DNA of 64,000 bases from Thalassococcus sp. S3. Lineage in GTDB: Bacteria > Pseudomonadota > Alphaproteobacteria > Rhodobacterales > Rhodobacteraceae. The notes under the pieces are model-generated. The model made no database searches and was not told where the DNA came from. It worked only from the letters and a program-made list of their open reading frames with translations. Location: the NCBI RefSeq assembly GCF_004216475.1, contig NZ_CP022303.1, positions 1,178,001 through 1,242,000 of the forward strand. Reading direction: 5' to 3'. Shown here in pieces: positions 26,086 to 34,072 of the stretch (the first letter of the stretch is position 1; each line of letters begins with the position of its first letter). The translations under genes were made by a program, and so were the position numbers.

Positions 26086-27202
26086 TGCTTGGGTTCCTTT
26101 CGTTCTCCGCATGGATTTCGAGCGGTGCGCCGCGGACGAATGCCTGTGCGCGGTCCCAGTTGATTGCGATGCCGTTCCCTGCTTCCGCCCTTGGCGCTAT
26201 CGCCCCGTTTTTGAGATCCGGCAGATCATCGAGAACGAGGTCCAGGGGGTCCGACCCAACGTCCGAGGGAATGATCTCGACCTGATCGACCGCGCGGGTC
26301 GCGCAGGCGAGGTGCGTATGGATTGGCGCAAACACATGCGGGAAAACAACTGTTCCACGCGCCTCGGCGTACGCGCAGGCCTGCACCGCTGCGGCCACTC
26401 CACCACAGGTGGTGGTATCGACGCGGAGATACCCCACAGTTTCAGCCAGCGCTGCGAGGGCGGGTAGCCCGGCAGCATCTTCGCCGGCGGCAACCGGCGT
26501 GGTAACGTCTGCCTGAAGCCGGGCCGTCAGCGCGTCGTACCCGGCGGGGAAGGGGTCTTCGACAAAGACAAAGCCGTAGTCGGCGATGTCGCGAAAAAAT
26601 GCAGCGGCGGGGGCATGCTGTCTCCATGTCCAATGCGCATCGAGTGCGAGGGGCGCGTCCAGACGGGCGAGCGCGTCGCATAAGGCGCGGTCAAAGGCCG
26701 GCCGCGTGCCGTCGATCATGACCTTGACCCGCGCATAGCCTTCATCGAAGCGCTTCTGGGCCTCAGCCACGACGTTGGCCACATCGCGGTCTTGCAGGAA
26801 GTACCCGGCAACCGCAGTTGCGGGCACGGCCTCGCGTGCGCCTCCGAGAAGTTCAAATAGGGGCATCTTCGCCCGTTTTGCCGCAATGTCCCAAAGTGCG
26901 ATGTCGATCAGGCTGATTGCGCGCGAAAGCTGTGCCTGCCCCGGCGGGCTTGCATCAACGAGCGCCGTGGCAATCGACTGAGGGCGGGCAGCATCGCGCC
27001 CCAAAACGGCGGGACTGAGGGCTTCAAGACAGCCGAGCAAGGGGGTGCCACGGGTGTATCCGATCGCCTGGCCGGTGATCCCCGCGTTGGTCTCCAACCT
27101 CAGGATGACGACATCGCGCGTTGAGATTCTCACCGGGCCAAGAATGACGGGTCTTGGCATCGGCAAGGCTAAGGTCGCGGCAGAAAGCGATGTGATGCGC
27201 AC
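26078..27202 (-). CDS. mandelate racemase/enolase superfamily dehydratase-like enzyme
   Basis: 374 residues from a GTG complementary to 27200-27202, preceded by TTGAGGA; the long in-frame upstream extension lies in the divergent promoter. Capping domain residues lead into a TIM barrel with LALDAHWTW (first metal ligand Asp), FVFVEDPFPAGYD (Glu) and TPVAAGEDAAG (Glu). The base region reads YARVKVMIDG, so the usual KxK is RxK, keeping the second lysine. VFPHVFAPIHTHLA carries the histidine on the opposite face. It is thus likely a sugar-acid dehydratase or related enzyme rather than a classical mandelate racemase. It is coupled to the downstream SDR and divergent from the lactonase gene. Confidence 0.85.
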   Translation of the reverse strand: MRITSLSAATLALPMPRPVILGPVRISTRDVVILRLETNAGITGQAIGYTRGTPLLGCLEALSPAVLGRDAARPQSIATALVDASPPGQAQLSRAISLIDIALWDIAAKRAKMPLFELLGGAREAVPATAVAGYFLQDRDVANVVAEAQKRFDEGYARVKVMIDGTRPAFDRALCDALARLDAPLALDAHWTWRQHAPAAAFFRDIADYGFVFVEDPFPAGYDALTARLQADVTTPVAAGEDAAGLPALAALAETVGYLRVDTTTCGGVAAAVQACAYAEARGTVVFPHVFAPIHTHLACATRAVDQVEIIPSDVGSDPLDLVLDDLPDLKNGAIAPRAEAGNGIAINWDRAQAFVRGAPLEIHAENERNPSND

Positions 27203-27254
27203 GGGAATCCTCAATGGTTGACAGGTTTCGCACCGCTCTAGCGGAAATGAATTC

Positions 27255-27300
27255 CTGTTGACAAGAAAATTATTATACGTATGTCTAACAACATCCAAGG
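27255..27300 (+). promoter_or_regulatory. divergent promoter with shared operator-like motif
   Basis: TTATACGTATGTCT at 27273-27286 differs at only two positions from the reverse complement of 34003-34016, which lies in front of the E1 gene. ATACGTAT inside it is an 8-bp palindrome. TTGACA at 27258-27263 is a possible -35 box for the lactonase gene. The TetR regulator encoded within the cluster is the natural candidate for binding both sites. Confidence 0.5.
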
Positions 27301-27308
27301 AGGTCCAG

Positions 27309-28280
27309 ATGCTGCAAACACTCGCACCCGGCGCCAATGCGCATGCGGTCCATACTCAAACCAAAGGCTTTCAGATCGAATGTATCGTTGCATGCGAAAA
27401 CCATTTGGGTGAGGGTCCCGTCTGGGACGTTGGTGAAGGCGCGCTCTACTGGGTCGACTCGACCGGTCGACGCGTCGGGAAGGACGCGATCTGGCGTCTC
27501 GACCCCAAATCCGGTGACGTGCAAAGCTGGCGGCTAGACCGTGACATTGGCGCGATGGCGCTTTGCACAGACGGCAAACGTGCTGTGCTGGCCCTTGATG
27601 ACGGGTTCTACGTATATGACTTTCGCTCGGGCGACCTCGAAGCGGCTGCCTTGATCGACCGACCGGACTCCCGGGTCCGTCTTAATGATGGCAAGGTCGA
27701 TCGGCGCGGGCGGTTCATCGCTGGCGGGATGGACGACAGGGAAGAGTTGCCGTTGTGCGATCTCTGGAGCCTCGCCCCTGACTATTCGCTGAAGAAACTC
27801 GCAGGCGATATCATCTGCACCAACGGCCCGTGCTGGAGCCCTGATAATACACGGTTCTATGTGGCAGATACCTTCCGACATGAGATCTGGGCGCATGACT
27901 ATGACATCGAGACCGGTGACATAGCGAACCGCCGCGTGTTCGCGTCGACCGATGGAGACGGTGGGTTTGCCGATGGTTCGACCATCGATGAGGAGGGGTA
28001 TCTGTGGAACGCGCAGGTCATTTCGGGCGACCTGATACGCTATGCGCCTAATGGGGCGGTAGAACGGAGGATCTCCATGCCGGTCCGCAATATCACCAGT
28101 GTCATGTTCGGCGGGGACAACCTCGACGAAATCTACGTCACCTCAATGGCACGGGTTTCGCACCCGGCTGCCCACGAACACTTTGCTGCGGAGGCGAAAC
28201 CGCAATTTGCGGCGGGATCGCTGTTCCGGATCACGGGGCTTGGCATCCGGGGCATCCCGGAGCCGCGGTTCGGCGGCTAA
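27309..28280 (+). CDS. SMP-30/gluconolactonase family lactonase
   Basis: 323 residues from the ATG at 27309, with AAGGAGG ideally placed. The six-bladed propeller family is recognised from ENHLGEGPVWDVGEGALYWVD (metal-binding Glu in the first blade), VRLNDGKVDRRGRFIAGGMD (Asn/Asp), CTNGPCWSPDNTRFYVADT (Asn) and FADGSTIDEEGYLWNAQ (Asp). These give the Glu-Asn-Asp metal site of gluconolactonase-type enzymes, which open sugar lactones. VTSMAR near the end is also typical. It is the first gene of a rightward operon with a molybdenum hydroxylase, which could supply the lactone. It shares a divergent promoter with the dehydratase-SDR pair. Confidence 0.9.
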   Translation: MLQTLAPGANAHAVHTQTKGFQIECIVACENHLGEGPVWDVGEGALYWVDSTGRRVGKDAIWRLDPKSGDVQSWRLDRDIGAMALCTDGKRAVLALDDGFYVYDFRSGDLEAAALIDRPDSRVRLNDGKVDRRGRFIAGGMDDREELPLCDLWSLAPDYSLKKLAGDIICTNGPCWSPDNTRFYVADTFRHEIWAHDYDIETGDIANRRVFASTDGDGGFADGSTIDEEGYLWNAQVISGDLIRYAPNGAVERRISMPVRNITSVMFGGDNLDEIYVTSMARVSHPAAHEHFAAEAKPQFAAGSLFRITGLGIRGIPEPRFGG

Positions 28281-28309
28281 CCGACAAAAGACAAGAGGGA
28301 GGAAACACA

Positions 28310-29176
28310 ATGAAACCGGCACCTTTCGCTTACGAGCGACCGGATACCTTGCAGGCCGCTCTTGGCCTTCTGGCCGATCAATCTATTGAGACGCGCTTGC
28401 TTGCGGGTGGGCAAAGCCTTGTTCCGATGATGAATTTCCGCGTCGCGCGGCCCGAACGTCTGATCGACATCAATCGTATCGCGGGTCTCGACCACATCGA
28501 CTTGGACGGCGATGTTTTGCGGATCGGCGCGATGGCGCGCCATAATGCCGTCAAAGGATCAAAAGTTGTCGCGCAGGCTGCACCGATCATCCCTATGGCA
28601 TATGAATGGGTGGCTCACGGAACGGTGCGCAATCGCGGCACGATTGGCGGGAACCTCTGTCATGCAGATCCCGCCTCGGAAATGCCCATGCTCATGCGGC
28701 TACTTGGTGCCGAGCTGGTTGTGCGGTCCTCGGAGGGTGAACGCACCCTGCCGGCGACCGAATTCTTTGTCGGTCTTTACGAGACGGCTCTAGAGCCCGA
28801 AGAGATGCTGGTCGAAATTTGCGTCCCCGCCGCGCCTGAAGGCCAAGGGCATGGGTTTGAGGAGGTGAGCCTGCGCAAGGGCGACTTCGGCTACTGCTTT
28901 GTCGGCGCGACCGTCCGCCGGGATGGCGACGCGTTCGCCGCTTTGTCCGTCGGGATCGGCGGCATCGCATCGACCGCCGTCACCCTGGACGGCGCTGGGG
29001 CAGCCTTGCGCGGCAAGAGCATCACCGACGAGGCCGCCATCGCAGATGCGATCGCATCGGATATCGCTGGCATCGACATAATCGGTGACCAGCGCGTGCC
29101 GTCGGCCTACCGTCGTGATCTGGCACAAACGCTGGCTCTGCGCGCGATCAAAGCCGCTACAAAGAACGCTAGTTAG
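28310..29176 (+). CDS. molybdenum hydroxylase FAD-binding (CoxM-like) subunit
   Basis: 288 residues; AGGGAGGAAACACA precedes the ATG. The N-terminal half has the two FAD pyrophosphate-binding signatures of the xanthine-oxidase medium subunit: ETRLLAGGQSLVPMMNFR and HGTVRNRGTIGGNLCHADP. The C-terminal domain (FEEVSLRKGDFGYCFVG) matches the CO-dehydrogenase flavoprotein C-terminal fold. It passes electrons from the Fe-S subunit to FAD and on to the acceptor. It is encoded directly before the small and large subunits in the usual M-S-L order. Confidence 0.93.
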   Translation: MKPAPFAYERPDTLQAALGLLADQSIETRLLAGGQSLVPMMNFRVARPERLIDINRIAGLDHIDLDGDVLRIGAMARHNAVKGSKVVAQAAPIIPMAYEWVAHGTVRNRGTIGGNLCHADPASEMPMLMRLLGAELVVRSSEGERTLPATEFFVGLYETALEPEEMLVEICVPAAPEGQGHGFEEVSLRKGDFGYCFVGATVRRDGDAFAALSVGIGGIASTAVTLDGAGAALRGKSITDEAAIADAIASDIAGIDIIGDQRVPSAYRRDLAQTLALRAIKAATKNAS

Positions 29177-29187
29177 GGGTGGGCACC

Positions 29188-29688
29188 ATGCAAAAGACAG
29201 AAATCTCTTTCACGTTGAACGGCAAGCCCCGTACGGCCGAAACGCCACCGCGCATGTTGCTGAGCGACTTCCTGCGCCATGAGCTGTCGATGACCGGCAC
29301 CCATGTGGGCTGCGAGCATGGCGTCTGCGGCGCCTGCACGGTCCTGGTCGACGGCGCTTCGGTGCGCTCGTGCCTTACCTTTGCGGTCCAGATCGACGGG
29401 GCGGAGCTGACCACCGTCGAAGGCATGGCCGACGGCGGCACGCTCAGCGCGGTCCAAAGCGCATTTTGGGAAGAGCATGGCCTACAATGCGGGTTCTGCA
29501 CTCCGGGTATGCTGGCGGTCGCGAAAGAGTTGCTCGACCACAACCCAAACCCGACGGACGACCAGATTCTAGAGGCCATCGCGGGCAACCTGTGCCGCTG
29601 CACTGGTTACACCCAGATTGTGGCTGCCGTGCGGTCTGCTGCCCTGAAGCTGCAGGCCGAAACCGAAACCGCCGTTGCGGCTGAATGA
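29188..29688 (+). CDS. molybdenum hydroxylase 2Fe-2S (CoxS-like) subunit
   Basis: 166 residues from the ATG at 29188; a GTG at 29179 is possible but GGGGTGGG fits the ATG better. Both iron-sulphur clusters are complete. The plant-type cluster is in GCEHGVCGACTVLVDG with a fourth Cys in SCLTFA. The second cluster has QCGFCTPGML and NLCRCTGY. This is the electron-transfer subunit between the molybdenum centre and FAD. It follows the medium subunit by 11 bp and precedes the large subunit by 12 bp. Confidence 0.95.
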   Translation: MQKTEISFTLNGKPRTAETPPRMLLSDFLRHELSMTGTHVGCEHGVCGACTVLVDGASVRSCLTFAVQIDGAELTTVEGMADGGTLSAVQSAFWEEHGLQCGFCTPGMLAVAKELLDHNPNPTDDQILEAIAGNLCRCTGYTQIVAAVRSAALKLQAETETAVAAE

Positions 29689-29700
29689 GGGGCGATAAAC

Positions 29701-32178
29701 ATGTCTGTATCCGAACACCTCAAAGACAACGTCATCCCGCCCTCGCGCCAGCGCGAAAAGCCGAGTGCCGATTTGGACTGGATCGGAAAACCGGTTAAGC
29801 GGGTCGAGGATCCGAAGTTCCTGGCCGGCAAGGCGCAATACATTGACGACGTGAAAGTGCCTAACATGGCCCACGCGGCGGTTTTGCAAAGCCCCTACGC
29901 CCACGCACGCATCCTCGGCATCGACACCTCGAAGGCTAAGGCCCTGAAAGGCGTAATCGCTGTCCTCACCGGCGCTGAAATCGCCGAATACGTTGATCCT
30001 TGCCCGAGCTTTGCAAGTCCCCCGGTTCCGCAGACCTGCTGCGCCATTGACCGGGTGCGCCATGTTGGCGAGACGGTCGCGGCGGTTGTCGCGGTGGACC
30101 GTTACGTCGCCGAAGATGCACTGGACCTGATCGAGGTGGAATACAGTCCGCTGCCGGTAAATGTCGATATCGAGGCAAGCACCGAGGCGACGGGTGACGC
30201 GCTGATCCATCCCTCCGAGCACGATACCAACGTGCCGCTGGACGAGAGCTTTGAATTTGGTCCCGTACTGGATGATTTTGCCAAGGCAGATCACATCGTT
30301 AAGCGCCGTCTGCGCTGGGGCCGTTCTTCGGCTCAGGCAATGGAGACGACGGGCTGCATCGCTGACTTTGACGCAATTTCAGATGGCTATACGATTCACT
30401 GCAACACGAACTTCTACGCGTTTATCCCTTTCGTGATCGCAGGTTCGCTTAAGGTTTCGCCTACAAACCTGAAGCTGATGCCCGTTGCCACCGGCGGCAG
30501 CTTTGGGTCGAAGGTGTTTACCCACAAGATCATCATACTGACATGTGCGCTCTCGCGCGCCGTCGGTCAGCCGGTGAAGTATATCGAGGACCGCCTCGCG
30601 CATTTCACCTCGTCGGATTCCCATGGCTCCGACCGGCTCTATGACGCCGAACTGGCGCTCGACAAGGACGGCAAGATGCTGTCCTTCCGCTTCGATGTGC
30701 TCGATGATTACGGGGCATATCTGCAGTTTGGCGTCGGCACCCACGGCAACGCTATGGCGCAGGTGACGGGCCCGTACCAGATCAACAGTTTCGGCATGCG
30801 CTGCCGGGCCGTTCTGACCAACAAATGCCAACAGGGTCCGTTCCGCGGCTTCGGCTCCGAGGTCACGAACTGGGTGATGGAACGGATCGTCGATGCAGCG
30901 GCCGAAGAGCTTGGAATGGACCCGCTGGACCTGCGCGAAAAGAACATGATCCAGCCCGATCAGTTCCCTTACATGATCCCAACCGGAAACATCTACGATA
31001 GTGGCGATTTTCAGAAGGTCTTGGCGGAGGCAAAGAAGCTGATCGGGTATGACGATTGGAAGGCCAAGGTCGAGGCGATGCGCGCTGAGGGCCGCGCGGT
31101 AGGCATCGGTGTCGCGACCTGCATGGAACGTTCGGTTTACAGCCCGACCGAATGGTGGTCGCTCAACAACATCCAGACGCCTGGCTTCACACTTACCTCG
31201 ACACCCGAGGGTGTATCGGTGCGCATCGATGCGTCGGGCAAGTTCTTCGTTACCCTGAACTCACCCTTCATCGGAAACAGCCCGGAGACGGTGGTAGCCC
31301 AGGTGCTCGCTGAGCAATTCAAGATCGATCCGTCGGAAATCGGCTTCAGCTATGCCGACAGCCAGTCGGGCTTCAACGGTGTGGGACCGCAAGGCAGCCG
31401 GTTTACGACCATGATCACCGGTGCAGTTGTCTCGGCCTCCATGAAACTCAAGACCAAGCTGCTGCGGTTGGCCGCTCATCTTCTGGAATGCAAACCGGAT
31501 GATCTAGAGCTCGCCGGCGGCATGATCCGAGTGAAAGACGCCCCAACACGTGAAAAGGCGATTGCTGAGGTCGCGCTTATGGCGTCGTTCTTCCGCCTGA
31601 ATTTCCCTGATGAACCGGAGTTCGACAGCGGGTTGGAGGCGACGGCGGTCTACGACCACCCGCTCTCGACCGACCCGCACCCGGACCGCAAGCATCTCGG
31701 GATCTTCTATCCAATCATGGGCCATGTCTGCCACATCGTCGTGACAGAGGTGGATATCGCAACAGGCAAGGTCGAGATCCTCGATTACGCCGCGGTTCAC
31801 GACAACGGGACCATCGTGAACCCGATGACGTTAGCCGGGCAAGTCTACGGCGGTACGGCCATGGGGGTCGGTACCACCCTCTACGAAGGGTTCGACTTCG
31901 ACGAGGACGGGCAGTTCCTGAACCCGAACTTCGCCGAATACGGCATCATCACGGCGCGAGAGATGCCCATCGACTTGAAACTGGGCCACGTCCAGACCCC
32001 GTCGCCTTACACCGAATACGGTGTGAAAGGCGGGGGGGAGGGCGGCCGGCTTGCCGCGCCGCCGGCAATCACGAGTGCGATCGAAAATGCGTTGTCTGAC
32101 TACGATGTAAAAATCCACAGCCTTCCAATCCCGCCGGCCAAGCTGCACGGCCTTATCCACGGTGCACGCTTGAGATAA
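29701..32178 (+). CDS. molybdenum hydroxylase large (molybdopterin-binding) subunit
   Basis: 825 residues. KPVKRVEDPKFLAGKAQYID is the conserved opening of CoxL/xanthine dehydrogenase large subunits. TGGSFGSKVF and FRGFGSEVTNWVMER follow, with QGSRFTTMITG in the cofactor region, and VKGGGEGGRLAAPPAI carries the catalytic glutamate near the end. The active-site loop reads CQQGPFRGFGS instead of the AYxCSFR of form I CO dehydrogenase, so this is an aldehyde/heterocycle/sugar hydroxylase and not a CO dehydrogenase. With the lactonase and dehydratase next to it, oxidation of an aldose or cyclic hemiacetal to a lactone is a plausible role. Cofactor insertion is probably helped by the CoxG-like protein at 36.7 kb. 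Confidence 0.92.
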   Translation: MSVSEHLKDNVIPPSRQREKPSADLDWIGKPVKRVEDPKFLAGKAQYIDDVKVPNMAHAAVLQSPYAHARILGIDTSKAKALKGVIAVLTGAEIAEYVDPCPSFASPPVPQTCCAIDRVRHVGETVAAVVAVDRYVAEDALDLIEVEYSPLPVNVDIEASTEATGDALIHPSEHDTNVPLDESFEFGPVLDDFAKADHIVKRRLRWGRSSAQAMETTGCIADFDAISDGYTIHCNTNFYAFIPFVIAGSLKVSPTNLKLMPVATGGSFGSKVFTHKIIILTCALSRAVGQPVKYIEDRLAHFTSSDSHGSDRLYDAELALDKDGKMLSFRFDVLDDYGAYLQFGVGTHGNAMAQVTGPYQINSFGMRCRAVLTNKCQQGPFRGFGSEVTNWVMERIVDAAAEELGMDPLDLREKNMIQPDQFPYMIPTGNIYDSGDFQKVLAEAKKLIGYDDWKAKVEAMRAEGRAVGIGVATCMERSVYSPTEWWSLNNIQTPGFTLTSTPEGVSVRIDASGKFFVTLNSPFIGNSPETVVAQVLAEQFKIDPSEIGFSYADSQSGFNGVGPQGSRFTTMITGAVVSASMKLKTKLLRLAAHLLECKPDDLELAGGMIRVKDAPTREKAIAEVALMASFFRLNFPDEPEFDSGLEATAVYDHPLSTDPHPDRKHLGIFYPIMGHVCHIVVTEVDIATGKVEILDYAAVHDNGTIVNPMTLAGQVYGGTAMGVGTTLYEGFDFDEDGQFLNPNFAEYGIITAREMPIDLKLGHVQTPSPYTEYGVKGGGEGGRLAAPPAITSAIENALSDYDVKIHSLPIPPAKLHGLIHGARLR

Positions 32179-32193
32179 GCTCGCCCTGGCTTG

Positions 32194-32230
32194 GACGCGG
32201 GCTCGCCCCCTCCCGGCTTGCCCGCGTCTT
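32194..32230 (+). terminator. hairpin between the hydroxylase operon and tetR
   Basis: GACGCGGGC at 32194-32202 pairs perfectly with GCCCGCGTC at 32220-32228; the sequence continues TTAAA. It starts 15 bp after the large-subunit stop and ends before the tetR ribosome-binding site. The T-run is short, so termination may be partial. Confidence 0.55.
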
Positions 32231-32247
32231 AAAGGAGACCGCCCGAC

Positions 32248-32991
32248 ATGATCGACCAATCGAAATCGACCGAACTTCGTGAGGATGCATTGGACATCGA
32301 TGCCAGCCCGGCAACGCCAGAACGCCCACAAAAAACGGTGGGCCGCCCCAAGTCGCGAAGTTCCGAAGAAACGCGCGAGCGAATTCTGAACGAGGCCGAA
32401 CGCCTTTTTGCGGAGCGTGGTTATGATGGCACGTCCGTCAGAAATGTCGCGTCTGCAGCTGGGCTGCAACTGCAGGCCATTGGCTATCATTTCGGGCCTA
32501 AAGAGAGCCTGTTCGAAACGGTGGTCGAACGCCGCGCGGTCGTTCTGAACGCGATGCGCGAAGACGCACTAGCAACGCTACGCGAGGAACATGGCCAGGC
32601 GCCATTGCCTCTGGACGACCTGGTGCGCGCTTATTCACGGCCTTTCATCGCCTCGGCCAATAGCGACGACGAAGGCTGGCGGAACTTCGCTGCACTTATG
32701 GGGCGGCTGGCCAATTCACGGCTTGGGACAGCGACAATCACCAGGCACTACAACGTCATTGCCAAAGCCTATATCGCGGAGCTCAAAAAAAGCCTGCCGG
32801 ACGCGCCTGAGCAGTCCATCGTTGATGGCATGCTTTTCTTTGTTGCATCCATGCTGTCGATTTGTGCCGCGACGGGCCGGTTTTCCGACCTGTCTGGTTC
32901 TGCAGGCGAACGCCCGATGGAAGAGGCCTACGAGGACCTCGTCACATTTACTGTCGCGGGGCTTGAGGGCCTTGCGATGGAGCGCTCTTGA
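32248..32991 (+). CDS. TetR family transcriptional regulator
   Basis: 247 residues. After a 40-residue polar N-terminal tail comes the TetR DNA-binding domain: ETRERILNEAERLFAERGYD, TSVRNVASAAGLQLQAIGYH and FGPKESLFETVV. The C-terminal domain (YSRPFIASANSDDEGWRNFA, a DGMLFFVASMLS segment) resembles the TetR_C_33 type. GGAGACC precedes the start. It sits between the molybdenum hydroxylase genes and the hydroxyacyl-CoA dehydrogenase-like gene and may bind the TTATACGTAYGWCT motifs found at 27273 and 34003. Ligand unknown; a pathway intermediate or its CoA ester would be typical. Confidence 0.9.
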   Translation: MIDQSKSTELREDALDIDASPATPERPQKTVGRPKSRSSEETRERILNEAERLFAERGYDGTSVRNVASAAGLQLQAIGYHFGPKESLFETVVERRAVVLNAMREDALATLREEHGQAPLPLDDLVRAYSRPFIASANSDDEGWRNFAALMGRLANSRLGTATITRHYNVIAKAYIAELKKSLPDAPEQSIVDGMLFFVASMLSICAATGRFSDLSGSAGERPMEEAYEDLVTFTVAGLEGLAMERS

Positions 32992-33007
32992 GGTCGGAGG
33001 CAATGGC

Positions 33008-33964
33008 ATGACGCATACCAAGCAGAAGATCGTAATTGCCGGTGTTGGATTCATCGGGCGCGCCTGGGCGATCAGTTTTGCCCGCGCAGGGCACGATGTT
33101 GTCCTGTGGGCGCGGCGCCCCGAAGCAGCCGAGGCCGCGCGCGAGCCGATTGCCGACATCCTTCCCAGCCTTGAGAAGCAAGAGCTCTTGATGGGGTCGA
33201 GCGCCGACGCAACGCTTGCCCGGATTGCAGCAGCGCCGACCCTTTCCGCCGCGCTTGATGGTGCAGACTATGTCCAGGAAAACATCGCTGAGGACGCGGG
33301 CGCCAAGGCAGCGTTCTTCTGCGAGCTCGATGCCTTGGCCCCGCGCAATGCTATCCTAGCCTCATCCTCCTCCGCGATCCTGCCGTCTGACTTCACAAAA
33401 GACGTGCCAGGCCGCCGTCGCTGCCTTGTTGTGCATCCAATCAATCCGCCCTTTCTGATCCCCGCGGTTGAAGTCGTCCCGGCCCCCTGGACCGACGATG
33501 CCGTGACGGCCCGCGCGCGTGACATGATGAGCCAGATTGGCCAAGCCCCCATCGTTATGCAAAAAGAGATTCCGGGCTTTGTGATGAACCGAATTCAAGG
33601 CGCTGTTTTGCAGGAGATCTTTCGCCTCGTCACCGATGGCTACGCAGATATTGAGGATATCGATAGCGGCTTGCGTGACGGTCTTGCCCTGCGTTGGGCG
33701 GTCATGGGTCCGTTCGAGACAATCGACCTCAACGCTCCGGACGGTGTGAGGCAATACGCTGAACGCTATGAGGCGCTTTACAGCGCTCTTCACGAAACAC
33801 AGATTAACCGCGCCTCCTGGACAGGGCCAATTCTCGACCGGATCGAAGAACGGCGCAGGGCGCTTTTGCCAGCAGGCGATCTGGAAGACCGGCGTCTATG
33901 GCGCGACATGATGCTCGCGCGCCTTGTCGCGGCCAAGACAGAGGCGCTCGCCGACCTGCAGTGA
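33008..33964 (+). CDS. 3-hydroxyacyl-CoA dehydrogenase-like NAD-dependent dehydrogenase
   Basis: 318 residues from the ATG at 33008, with GGAGG 8 nt upstream. KIVIAGVGFIGRAWAISFARAG is the Rossmann dinucleotide-binding turn, and ADYVQENIAEDAGAKAAFF and ILASSSSAI are the conserved 3HCDH segments. CLVVHPINPPFLIPAVEVVP contains the catalytic His with the NPP signature, and VMQKEIPGFVMNRIQGAVLQ starts the C-terminal helical domain. The length and the NPP motif fit the short 3HCDH group that includes L-carnitine dehydrogenase, L-gulonate 3-dehydrogenase and lambda-crystallin, which often act on free hydroxy acids and not CoA esters. A sugar-acid or hydroxy-acid substrate would suit the cluster. 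Confidence 0.88.
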   Translation: MTHTKQKIVIAGVGFIGRAWAISFARAGHDVVLWARRPEAAEAAREPIADILPSLEKQELLMGSSADATLARIAAAPTLSAALDGADYVQENIAEDAGAKAAFFCELDALAPRNAILASSSSAILPSDFTKDVPGRRRCLVVHPINPPFLIPAVEVVPAPWTDDAVTARARDMMSQIGQAPIVMQKEIPGFVMNRIQGAVLQEIFRLVTDGYADIEDIDSGLRDGLALRWAVMGPFETIDLNAPDGVRQYAERYEALYSALHETQINRASWTGPILDRIEERRRALLPAGDLEDRRLWRDMMLARLVAAKTEALADLQ

Positions 33965-34002
33965 GCAAAAAGACAACCTGGAACAGGTTCCACATAAAAA
34001 AT

Positions 34003-34016
34003 AGTCGTACGTATAA
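34003..34016 (-). promoter_or_regulatory. second copy of the cluster operator-like motif
   Basis: AGTCGTACGTATAA at 34003-34016 is, on the reverse strand, TTATACGTACGACT, which matches the motif at 27273-27286 in 12 of 14 positions. It lies 56 bp before the E1 start codon. A 6-bp inverted repeat (AACCTG, GAA, CAGGTT) lies just upstream at 33975-33989. Confidence 0.5.
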
Positions 34017-34072
34017 AGAAATAGGTCTTCTGCAGCTCTGCGCCGAGGACGCCCATCGAAGGACAGCCGCCC

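Noticed and set aside
29701..32178. Form I carbon monoxide dehydrogenase
   Set aside because: The diagnostic AYxCSFR active-site loop is absent; the sequence there is CQQGPFRGFGS.
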